From: Azomonas macrocytogenes
Lineage (GTDB): Bacteria > Pseudomonadota > Gammaproteobacteria > Pseudomonadales > Pseudomonadaceae
Assembly (NCBI RefSeq): GCF_014191985.1
Contig: NZ_JACHXI010000005.1
Span: 167,204-231,203 of the forward strand
Direction of reading: 5' to 3'
DNA: 64,000 nucleotides
Made by a program: the position numbers and the translations under genes. Shown here one piece after another: positions 10,184 through 17,260 of this stretch (position 1 is the stretch's first letter; each line of letters opens with the position of its first letter). The notes under the pieces are model-generated. The model was not told the DNA's origin, made no database searches, and worked only from the letters and a program-made list of their open reading frames with translations.

Positions 10184-10957
10184 CTAGACGACGCTGGTCA
10201 GCCCGCCGTCCACGTAAAGCGTCTGGCCGTTGACGAAATCGGCTGCGGACGAGGCCAGGAACACGGCTGCGCCGCACAGCTCCTCGACATTGCCCCAGCG
10301 GCCGGCCGGCGTGCGTTTGCATAGCCAGGCCGAAAACTCCTGGTCATCGACCAGTGCACGGTTGAGTTCGGTCCGAAAATAGCCGGGTGCCAGGGCATTG
10401 GCCTGGATTCCGTACCTGGCCCAGTCGGCGCACATGCCACGGGTGAGCATGCGCACCGCACCTTTGGTTGCCGCGTAGGGTGCAATCGATGGCCGTGCCA
10501 GCTCGCTCTGTACCGAGCCGATGTTGATGATCTTGCCGTGCCGCCGGTCGATCATGTGACGGGCGACGGCCTGGGATACATGAAAAACGCCATCGAGATT
10601 GGTGCGCATGAGTTCGTCCCAGTGCTCGGGCGCGAACGTTTCCAGCGGGGCGCGCCGCTGGATACCGGCATTGTTGACCAGTATCTCGATGGGGCCGAGC
10701 CGGCTTTCCAGCGCGTCGACGGCCGCCTGCACCTGTTCGCGTTCGGTCACATCGAATGCGCTGGATTCGGCCTCGATACCTTCCTCGCGCAACTGCGCGC
10801 ATACCACCCGAGTCCGCTCGGCATCGCGGCCGTTGATCACCACCGATGCACCTGCCCGCGCCAGGCCGCGGGCCAGTTCGAGGCCAACCCCTTGGCACGA
10901 TCCGGTAATCAGCGCTCGGCGGCCATCGAGTCGAAACGGATCAATTTGCAGTGCCAT
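10184..10957 (-). CDS. SDR-family oxidoreductase, gluconate 5-dehydrogenase-like (copy 1)
   Basis: 257 residues. Classical SDR order: nucleotide loop T-G-S-C-Q-G-V-G near residues 18-25, N-N-A-G, the catalytic serine in N-I-G-S-V-Q-S, Y-A-A-T-K with catalytic Tyr and Lys, and a C-terminal Y-V-D-G-G-L. The overall pattern matches gluconate 5-dehydrogenase / sugar-acid SDRs. It heads the leftward catabolic block. A close paralogue sits at 54306-55079 beside another sugar-acid-type transporter; protein and even DNA similarity are obvious by eye (same G-I-Q-x-R-A-P-L-E and S-E-L-A-R-P-S-I segments). The exact substrate cannot be read from sequence. Confidence 0.9.
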   Translation of the reverse strand: MALQIDPFRLDGRRALITGSCQGVGLELARGLARAGASVVINGRDAERTRVVCAQLREEGIEAESSAFDVTEREQVQAAVDALESRLGPIEILVNNAGIQRRAPLETFAPEHWDELMRTNLDGVFHVSQAVARHMIDRRHGKIINIGSVQSELARPSIAPYAATKGAVRMLTRGMCADWARYGIQANALAPGYFRTELNRALVDDQEFSAWLCKRTPAGRWGNVEELCGAAVFLASSAADFVNGQTLYVDGGLTSVV

Positions 10958-11041
10958 TGATAATTCCTGGTGAAAAGTGGTTAATCATCCCCATTGGCCT
11001 TCTGGATGGGGGCTGGACACACTTCACCGCAGTATCAGGTG

Positions 11042-11055
11042 GTCGTCCAATTGTC
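11042..11055. promoter_or_regulatory. 14-bp box shared with the promoter of the paralogous SDR
   Basis: The sequence gtcgtccaattgtc lies 85 bases upstream of the SDR start and 64 bases upstream of the divergent LysR start. The identical 14 bases occur at 55148-55161, 69 bases upstream of the second SDR gene. Because the surrounding non-coding sequence is otherwise poorly conserved, this is a candidate operator for a regulator common to both SDR loci. Function is inferred. Confidence 0.4.
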
Positions 11056-11118
11056 TTTGCTGATGCTGTTATCACCAATCAAGATCACGCCAAGAGCATG
11101 GTGGAGTGAGAGAAAAAG

Positions 11119-12024
11119 ATGGAGTTCAAGCATCTGCGAGCCTTTATCGTGCTGGCGGAGGAACTGCATTTCGGTCGTGCGGCCCAGCGCCTGTCGATCG
11201 TGCAGCCGGCGCTCAGCATGCAGATCAAGGCCCTGGAAGACGAGCTGGGCGTAAGCTTGTTCGACCGGGACCGGCGCTCGGTTTCGCTCAGCGAAGTCGG
11301 CCGCATCTTCCTGCCCGAAGCGCGGGCAGCCGTGCACCAATCGATCCGCGCGATGGACATCGCCCGCTCCTCGGGACGAGGTGAAATCGGCCGTATCCGT
11401 ATCGCCTTCGTTTCCTCGGTGCTGCCCAATGTGCTGCCGACACTGATCCGCGCCATCTACGCCCGCTTTCCCCGGATCGAGTTCGAACTCAAGGACATGT
11501 CCACGCCCGACCAATTGGCAGCACTGCACAATGGATTGCTCGATTTCGGCCTGGTACGTCTTCCCGTTCCGGGTGCTGGAGTCAAGACCCGGGTCATCTT
11601 GCGGGAATCCTTCGTCATCGCTTTGCCGGCCGGGCATTCACTGGCTGCACAGCATTCGCTGCAACCGGCCGACCTGGCGCAAGCGTCGCTGTTTTTGCTG
11701 GCCCGGCGTTATGCGCCCGGTTTCTACAATGAGCTGATCGCGGCGCTGGAGCGACACGGCGTTGCCTTGCGGATCGCCGCTGAACTCGGTGAATTCACCA
11801 CTATGCTGGCGCTGGTCTCGGCTGGCCTCGGCCTGGGCTTGCTACCGTCCGAAGCGGCGCTGGCCTTGCCGCCGAATGTGGTGGCAAGGCCCGTCGAGCT
11901 GGGCGATCATCGGGCAGAAATCGGTCTGGCCTGGGTCGCGTTGGATACACCGCTCAAAAACACGCTGTTCGATCTGTTCCAGGCACTTTTCCCCTTGTCG
12001 ACTACCGAACTGTCGGAAGAATGA
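11119..12024 (+). CDS. LysR-family transcriptional regulator
   Basis: 301 residues. The N-terminal helix-turn-helix (residues 1-60) has the classical H-F-G-R-A-A-Q-R-L and Q-P-A-L-S-M-Q-I-K-A-L-E segments; the remaining part is the periplasmic-binding-like effector domain. It is divergent from the SDR/transporter block and is followed 19 bases later by glycerate kinase, so it probably controls one or both. The start ATG at 11119 is preceded by GAG-containing purines. The effector is unknown; a hydroxy acid of the pathway is a reasonable guess. Confidence 0.92.
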   Translation: MEFKHLRAFIVLAEELHFGRAAQRLSIVQPALSMQIKALEDELGVSLFDRDRRSVSLSEVGRIFLPEARAAVHQSIRAMDIARSSGRGEIGRIRIAFVSSVLPNVLPTLIRAIYARFPRIEFELKDMSTPDQLAALHNGLLDFGLVRLPVPGAGVKTRVILRESFVIALPAGHSLAAQHSLQPADLAQASLFLLARRYAPGFYNELIAALERHGVALRIAAELGEFTTMLALVSAGLGLGLLPSEAALALPPNVVARPVELGDHRAEIGLAWVALDTPLKNTLFDLFQALFPLSTTELSEE

Positions 12025-12043
12025 AATAACCAGAGAGGACCGC

Positions 12044-13183
12044 ATGAAAATCGTGATCGCCCCCGATTCCTTCAAGGAAAGCCTATCGGCACCGGACGTG
12101 GCCGCAGCCATCGCCGAAGGGCTGCGTGAGGTCTGGCCGGATGCCGAGTTGCGGTGCCGGCCGATGGCCGACGGCGGGGAAGGAACCGTGGCGGCGATCC
12201 TGGCCGCGACCGGCGGTGAGCAGCGTTCGGCTAGCGTGCGCGGTCCGCTCGGTGAGCCGGTACAGGCGCACTGGGGCTGGCTGGAAGATGATGCCACGGC
12301 GGTCATTGAAATGGCGGCGGCCAGCGGCCTGCATCTGGTCCCGCGCGAGCGGCGCGACGCCCGGCGCAGTTCTACCTACGGTACCGGCCAGTTGATCGCT
12401 GCCGCGCTGGAGGCCGGCGCGCGCCGAATCATCCTGGGCTTTGGCGGCAGTGCCACCAATGATGGCGGTAGCGGCATGTTGCGAGCCCTGGGCGCACGCC
12501 TGCACGATGCCACGGGCCAGGAACTGGAACCTGGCGGCGCTGCCCTGGCGAGTCTTCAACAGTTGGATCTGTCCGATTTCGACAAGCGTCTGGATGCGGT
12601 CTCCTTCGAGGTGGCCTGCGATGTGGATAACCCGCTCTGCGGCCCTCAGGGGGCTTCTCATGTTTTCGGTCCACAGAAGGGGGCCAGCACGCAGGATGTG
12701 CTCGATCTGGATGCCGCGCTGGGCCATTACGCGGAGATTTGCGCTGCCACGCTCGGGCGCGACGAGCGCGCATTTCCCGGCAGCGGCGCGGCCGGCGGAA
12801 TTGGCTATGCTGCCAAAGCCTTTCTTGGCGCGACATTCCGTCCGGGCATTGAACTGGTCGCCGAACTGAGTAGGTTGGATGAAGCGATCCAGGGTGCCGA
12901 CCTGGTGATCACCGGCGAAGGCAAGCTCGACGAGCAGACCCTGCACGGCAAGACACCGGCGGGCGTGGCAGCAATTGCCAAGCGCCATGGGGTTCCCGTC
13001 ATCGCTCTGGCCGGCATGTTGGGCGATGGTTACCAGAAGCTCTATGGGCGCGGCATCGAAGCGGCATTCAGCATCGCGCCGGGGCCGGTCACGCTGGAAC
13101 AGTGCTGTACCGACGCGGGCCGTCTGCTGCGCGAGCGGGCCTGTGACGTGGCACGCCTGTGGCGATTGGCGGCCGGGCGCTGA
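12044..13183 (+). CDS. Glycerate kinase (GarK/GlxK family)
   Basis: 379 residues from the ATG at 12044, chosen because it follows an AGAGAGGA site and gives the canonical M-K-I-V-I-A-P-D-S-F-K-E-S-L start. The open frame upstream only overlaps the LysR gene. Family motifs include M-A-D-G-G-E-G-T, the G-F-G-G-S-A-T-N-D-G-G-S-G phosphate-binding stretch, and T-G-E-G-K-L-D-E-Q-T. It phosphorylates D-glycerate with ATP to 2-phosphoglycerate, the last step of glyoxylate, glucarate or galactarate breakdown. With the SDR and LysR next door, this suggests the block channels a sugar acid or hydroxy acid into lower glycolysis. Confidence 0.94.
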   Translation: MKIVIAPDSFKESLSAPDVAAAIAEGLREVWPDAELRCRPMADGGEGTVAAILAATGGEQRSASVRGPLGEPVQAHWGWLEDDATAVIEMAAASGLHLVPRERRDARRSSTYGTGQLIAAALEAGARRIILGFGGSATNDGGSGMLRALGARLHDATGQELEPGGAALASLQQLDLSDFDKRLDAVSFEVACDVDNPLCGPQGASHVFGPQKGASTQDVLDLDAALGHYAEICAATLGRDERAFPGSGAAGGIGYAAKAFLGATFRPGIELVAELSRLDEAIQGADLVITGEGKLDEQTLHGKTPAGVAAIAKRHGVPVIALAGMLGDGYQKLYGRGIEAAFSIAPGPVTLEQCCTDAGRLLRERACDVARLWRLAAGR

Positions 13184-13198
13184 ACGGACAGGCCCAGT

Positions 13199-14356
13199 TC
13201 AAGCTGTCTTGTGGAGGCAGCGCTCGGCTGTTGGCGGTGGTTTTGCGGATTTCGCTTGAGGCTTTTCTAGCTGCTGTTTATGGCCACTGCCGGTCATGCG
13301 GATAAGTTGGCGGGTCAGGAAGATGCTCAGCAGGACCACGCAGAACAGGCGCAGGGTCTGCATGGCCAATACCAGGCCAACGTCGGCGTGAGTATCGATG
13401 GCGATGATGGCCATCGCGTCCAGGCCTCCGGGGCTGGTGGCCAGATAAACCGAAAGAAAGTCCTTGTCGAGCAGGTGCGCGATCCCCCAGGCGGATACCG
13501 CGCACAGTGCGATCAGTACGAGAGTACTGGCAACGATGGCCGGCAGACGTCGCCAGATGTATTGGATCGTGGCGCGGTCGAAGCGCAGGCCGACATAGCA
13601 ACCGATAGTGCCGTAGGCCAGGGCCAGCATCCAGTCCGGCAGGTTGATATGCAGCACACCGACCAGTTGCAGGGCACCGCCGATCAGCATCGGCAGCAGC
13701 AAGGCGCCGGCCGGGATGCGTGAACCAGCGTACAGGCCGAGCAGGACCACCGCCAGAATCAGGGCCAGATTGAGTGGCCCCTGGTGTTCCGGCAGGGGCA
13801 CGGTCTGCACCTGACCGATCACTTCATGGATGCCGAACAGGTGGCTGACCAGCGAACCCAGCACTACCACGCAGACCACGCGCACGTATTGCATGGTAGC
13901 CACTGCCCGGGCGTCGGCACCATGCTCCTCGGCCAGCGATACCATGGCCGAGGCGGCACCGGGGGCCATGCCCCAGAGCGCAGTGGTACTGGATATATCG
14001 GTGAAGCGCGCCAAGCCCAGGCTGACCAGACCGCTGAGCGAGATGGTCAGAAGGGTCGCCAACACAATGATGAACCAGGAATCGGCCAGGGTCCCCAGTA
14101 CCGACAGACTTATCGAATGGGCCAACAGGATGCCGATGCAGCCTTGACTCAACTGGAACGGATAGCGAGTGATCCGCACGCGCAGGCCATGTACGCCCAG
14201 ATAGATGGCCACCAGCATCGGCCCCAGAAAATGGGCGGCTGGCAGCCCGATCCATGCAAGCAACTGCCCGCCCAGGGCTGCAGTCGACACGAGTACCAGC
14301 CATTGCAGCGAAGCTGGCCAGGAACCGAACGACGAAGAGGGAAGGGGCTGCGACAA
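13199..14356 (-). CDS. AbrB-family integral membrane protein
   Basis: About 385 residues if it starts at the TTG at 14356, which has a TGGAG site eight bases upstream. An upstream ATG at 14419 lacks a ribosome site and would leave only 50 bases to the divergent LysR gene. There are ten or so hydrophobic helices in two repeats; the conserved W-G-M-A-P-G-A-A-S-A-M and T-S-P-G-G-L-D-A-M-A segments are the hallmark of the AbrB (PF05145) membrane family. Members were once labelled ammonia monooxygenase by mistake; the actual activity is unknown and may be transport. It ends 15 bases from the convergent glycerate kinase. Confidence 0.85.
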   Translation of the reverse strand: MSQPLPSSSFGSWPASLQWLVLVSTAALGGQLLAWIGLPAAHFLGPMLVAIYLGVHGLRVRITRYPFQLSQGCIGILLAHSISLSVLGTLADSWFIIVLATLLTISLSGLVSLGLARFTDISSTTALWGMAPGAASAMVSLAEEHGADARAVATMQYVRVVCVVVLGSLVSHLFGIHEVIGQVQTVPLPEHQGPLNLALILAVVLLGLYAGSRIPAGALLLPMLIGGALQLVGVLHINLPDWMLALAYGTIGCYVGLRFDRATIQYIWRRLPAIVASTLVLIALCAVSAWGIAHLLDKDFLSVYLATSPGGLDAMAIIAIDTHADVGLVLAMQTLRLFCVVLLSIFLTRQLIRMTGSGHKQQLEKPQAKSAKPPPTAERCLHKTA

Positions 14357-14468
14357 TTGGGCTGCTCCAATAAAATGGTGATTTGATGTGCAATGACAGA
14401 TTAACGAGAGCCTATTCATCAAGTCCATTTTATAGTAGGCATGAATTGATAACCTTGATTCATGAGTC

Positions 14469-15371
14469 ATGGACTTTCGCGACCTCACCTACTTCGAAAC
14501 CATTGCCGAGCTGGGGCATGTCGGCAAGGCAGCGGAAAAGCTCAATCGCAGCCAACCGGCGTTGACCAAGAGCATTCAGCGGCTCGAGGAATCCCTGGGT
14601 ACCAGGCTGTTCCAACGTGATGGCCGAGGCATCAGGCTCACCGCCGCGGGTGAGTTGCTGCTGGCGCGCGGCCGGCAATTGAGCCAGAACGTTGCCGAAA
14701 TCCAGCGAGAAATTCGTGATTTCGCCAGCGGGGCGGTGGGCAATGTCCGGCTTGGCTGCGCGGCGAGCATGGCCGAATACCTGTTGCCGCAATTGACCGC
14801 CGCTCTTCTGCAGCGAACCCCCGATGTCACCTTGAGCCTGGTCATCGGCCAGGACGATCTGTTGAAGGAATCGCTGTGCGCCGGACGCCTGGACATGATC
14901 ATTTGTCCGATGATCGCCAGTGATCCTCGGTTGACCAGCCATTCCATCCTGGAAGACGAAATGATCATCGTCGCCAGCCGGCAGCATCCGGTTTTCCAGC
15001 GTCCGCTGCGACTGGAGGAGCTTTGCCAGTATCGCTGGATTTTACCGGGGAGCGCGGTTTCCGCCCGCCGCTGGGTGGACAATCTCTTCCTTTCCCGACA
15101 GTTACCGACGCCTTTCGTGCAAATCGAGACGAATTCCATCTCATTGCTGCCCAGGTTGATTGCCCTTACCAACCTGCTCAGCTTCATCGCCCGCGAGACA
15201 CTGGAATGCGGCCAGGGCATGGCGCGTTTGCGCGAGGTTCCACTGGACGAGGCAACCCTGACCCGAACCATCGGAGTATCGACCAGAGCCGGCGGCTACC
15301 TGTCGCCGGCCGCCCAGGCCATGCTGCAGTTGCTCAAGGAGAACGGGAAAAGTTTTTTCAGCAAGGCTTGA
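14469..15371 (+). CDS. LysR-family transcriptional regulator, divergent from the AbrB-family gene
   Basis: 300 residues. It begins M-D-F-R-D-L-T-Y-F-E-T-I-A-E and contains the H-V-G-K-A-A-E-K-L, R-S-Q-P-A-L-T-K-S-I helix-turn-helix at about residues 17-37, then a substrate-binding-like domain. No strong ribosome site precedes the ATG. The divergent layout with the AbrB-family membrane gene suggests it regulates that gene, as LysR proteins commonly control the neighbour on the opposite strand. Confidence 0.92.
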   Translation: MDFRDLTYFETIAELGHVGKAAEKLNRSQPALTKSIQRLEESLGTRLFQRDGRGIRLTAAGELLLARGRQLSQNVAEIQREIRDFASGAVGNVRLGCAASMAEYLLPQLTAALLQRTPDVTLSLVIGQDDLLKESLCAGRLDMIICPMIASDPRLTSHSILEDEMIIVASRQHPVFQRPLRLEELCQYRWILPGSAVSARRWVDNLFLSRQLPTPFVQIETNSISLLPRLIALTNLLSFIARETLECGQGMARLREVPLDEATLTRTIGVSTRAGGYLSPAAQAMLQLLKENGKSFFSKA

Positions 15372-15386
15372 GGAGTTACTCATGAA

Positions 15387-15409
15387 AACGGGGCCGCCAG
15401 GGCCCCGTT
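15387..15409 (-). terminator. Intrinsic terminator of the TerC gene
   Basis: A 9-bp stem aacggggcc (15387-15395) and ggccccgtt (15401-15409) encloses gccag. On the minus strand the hairpin is followed by a TTTT run, so it works best for the leftward TerC transcript; it may also stop the convergent LysR gene. Confidence 0.75.
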
Positions 15410-15430
15410 CCGTCGCCGCTTGTTATTGAT

Positions 15431-16201
15431 TCACTGGCCAGGAATCTCCTTGCGCAGTTTGACCGGTTCGATCGGTTCTCCATGCTTCTTCCTGGCCATC
15501 GCGGTGCGCAGACGGATATTGACCGCTTCCACCGCCAGCGAGAATGCCATGGCGAAGTAGACGTAGCCCTTGGGTACGTGTACGTCGAAGCTATCCGCGA
15601 TTAGCACGGTGCCCACCACAATCAAGAATGACAGGGCGAGCATTTTCAGGCTCGGGTGCTTGTCGATGAAGTCGCTGATGGCGCCGGAGGCCCACATCAT
15701 CACCAGCACGGCGACGACGATTGCGGCGACCATCACCGGCACGTGGGAAACCATGCCGACAGCCGTGATCACCGAATCCAGCGAGAACACGATGTCGATG
15801 ATGGCGATCTGGATGATGGTGCCGATAAAGTTGCCACCACCCTTGGGGCCATCGCCGGTTTCATCTTCGCCTTCCAGCCCGTGATAGATCTCGGTGCTGC
15901 TCTTCCACAAGAGGAACAGGCCGCCGAAAAACAGGATCAGGTCACGACCGGAAATACCCTGGCCGAAGACCGTGAACAGGTCGCTGGTCAGACGCATGAT
16001 CCAACTGATCGACAGCAGCAGCAGGATTCGCGTGACCATGGCCAGCGCCAGGCCGAACAGGCGGGTACGCTTCTGCAGGTGCTTGGGCATACGACTGACC
16101 AGGATCGAAATCATGATGATGTTGTCGATACCAAGCACGATTTCGAGTGCGGTCAGGGTAAAAAAGGCAACCCAGATTTCCGGGTTGGTCAGCCATTCCA
16201 T
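15431..16201 (-). CDS. TerC-family integral membrane protein
   Basis: 256 residues with seven or so membrane helices. The two TerC half-motifs are clear: L-E-I-V-L-G-I-D-N-I-I-M near residues 19-30 and I-D-I-V-F-S-L-D-S-V-I-T near residues 135-146. Their acidic residues lie in membrane and are thought to handle divalent cations; TerC-family proteins such as MeeY/MeeF in Bacillus and Alx in E. coli take part in manganese export. The protein matches the shorter YgdQ/YoaE-type group without CBS domains. It stands alone. Start ATG at 16201 has GGTAAGGA upstream. Confidence 0.9.
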   Translation of the reverse strand: MEWLTNPEIWVAFFTLTALEIVLGIDNIIMISILVSRMPKHLQKRTRLFGLALAMVTRILLLLSISWIMRLTSDLFTVFGQGISGRDLILFFGGLFLLWKSSTEIYHGLEGEDETGDGPKGGGNFIGTIIQIAIIDIVFSLDSVITAVGMVSHVPVMVAAIVVAVLVMMWASGAISDFIDKHPSLKMLALSFLIVVGTVLIADSFDVHVPKGYVYFAMAFSLAVEAVNIRLRTAMARKKHGEPIEPVKLRKEIPGQ

Positions 16202-16768
16202 ATCGTTTCCTTACCAAAAGAAAGTAGTTAAGCGGCCGGCAGTATCGCGTTTACCGCTTGTCCGAGCTTTATAAAAAATTGTCGGCAGCGACCGTTATCG
16301 ACCGAACAACGGGAAGATGCCCAGAGCAAGAGCAGTAACCTTGACTTCCTCCCCGCCGTGAAGAGGCTGTCGCGAAAGTCCATTACCGCATTTTATCGAC
16401 AATGGACTTTCGCGACAGCCTCTAAAAGTACGGGGTTTCTCGCGTAAATATGATGATCATGGCGAAGCCGAGGACAGTCAGCATGACGAGTGCTCCAGAA
16501 GTGAGAAAATAGGCGCGGATTCAGCGAATGGCGCAGGGTGATCGGCAGGCATGGATGAACCGTTCCGTGGTGATCCTGCATGACCAAGCTTTCAGATAGC
16601 TTTCGGCGGGGCAGGCAGTGTTTATGTGAAGTGCAGACAAAGTGGGAAGAAAGGTTTTGCCAACTGTTTGGGCGAAAATCGTGCTGCTACGCTTGGCTGT
16701 ATGGCGAGTCGACGCCGTGTTGGGATAGGCTTTGGCCGTGTCAATCTGCCTGATCGCAAGGAATAACC
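16202..16768. other. 567-bp gap with IS-like remnant and no convincing gene
   Basis: No open frame here has coding character. The stretch contains a 23-bp perfect inverted repeat (16362-16423). It is placed inside sequence resembling the right end of IS200/IS605-type elements (ttgacttcctccccgccgtg at 16340-16360 and tacggggtttctcgcg after the repeat). The 100 bases before 16769 presumably hold the promoter of the NifO-like gene, with no sigma-54 -24/-12 pair that I can find. Confidence 0.5.
16362..16423. repeat. 23-bp perfect inverted repeat, MITE-like or IS remnant
   Basis: The left arm at 16362-16384 begins agaggctgtcgcgaaag; the right arm at 16401-16423 is its exact reverse complement; the loop has 16 bases. 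The arms look like transposon terminal repeats (GGCTGTCGCGAAAG type) brought almost together. It could also act as a strong RNA hairpin. It lies within flanks resembling an IS200/IS605 right-end stem, so one element may have inserted into another. Confidence 0.6.
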
Positions 16769-17203
16769 ATGAGTACTCAAGTCGCTGCAAAGACGGTTGT
16801 CTTCTACGAAAAACCCGGCTGTGCGGGTAACCGCCGGCAGAAGGACTTGCTTCAGGAGCACGGCATTGCGCTGGATGTCCGGGACATGAGCAAAGGTTCC
16901 TGGACCAAAGAGAAGCTGGAAGCTTATTTTGGCGACAAGCCGAACGAGGCCATCGTCAACACCTCGTCGCCGTTGATCAAGTCAGGTGACGTCGACCCCG
17001 CGGCGCTGAGCCGGGATGAGCTGATCGAGAAGATGCTCACGACCCCGCTATTGATCAAACGCCCGCTGATCGAATTCGGTGACACCCTGCTCTGTGGTTT
17101 CGACATCCCGCGTCTGAACTCGCTGTTGGGCATTCAGATGCCGGTTCCCGAAACCATCAACAGTTGCCTCTCCACTGACAAGTGCTCGCATCACGCGCAT
17201 TGA
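16769..17203 (+). CDS. NifO-like nitrogenase-associated protein (ArsC/thioredoxin-fold)
   Basis: 144 residues. The N-terminus V-V-F-Y-E-K-P-G-C-A-G-N-R-R has the single Cys (residue 18) in the position of the ArsC active-site cysteine, followed by an ArsC-like alpha/beta fold and a R-P-L-I motif (family: nitrogenase-associated protein, ArsC/Spx superfamily). It ends with two cysteines and a His-rich tail (C-S-H-H-A-H). In Azotobacter nifO lies in a nif operon and affects molybdenum distribution; here the gene is alone, convergent with a TonB receptor. Orphan copies occur in non-fixing proteobacteria, so it does not prove diazotrophy. A ribosome site AAGGA precedes the ATG. Confidence 0.85.
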   Translation: MSTQVAAKTVVFYEKPGCAGNRRQKDLLQEHGIALDVRDMSKGSWTKEKLEAYFGDKPNEAIVNTSSPLIKSGDVDPAALSRDELIEKMLTTPLLIKRPLIEFGDTLLCGFDIPRLNSLLGIQMPVPETINSCLSTDKCSHHAH

Positions 17204-17260
17204 TCGGCACGCTTTAATGTACGGCCTGTTCATTCGAGCAAGCCGTTTTTCCTGAGCCTT

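Noticed and set aside
16600..16768. Possible sigma-54 promoter before the NifO-like gene
   Set aside because: tggccgtgtcaatctgcc has GG and GC twelve bases apart instead of ten; no proper -24/-12 pair was found.
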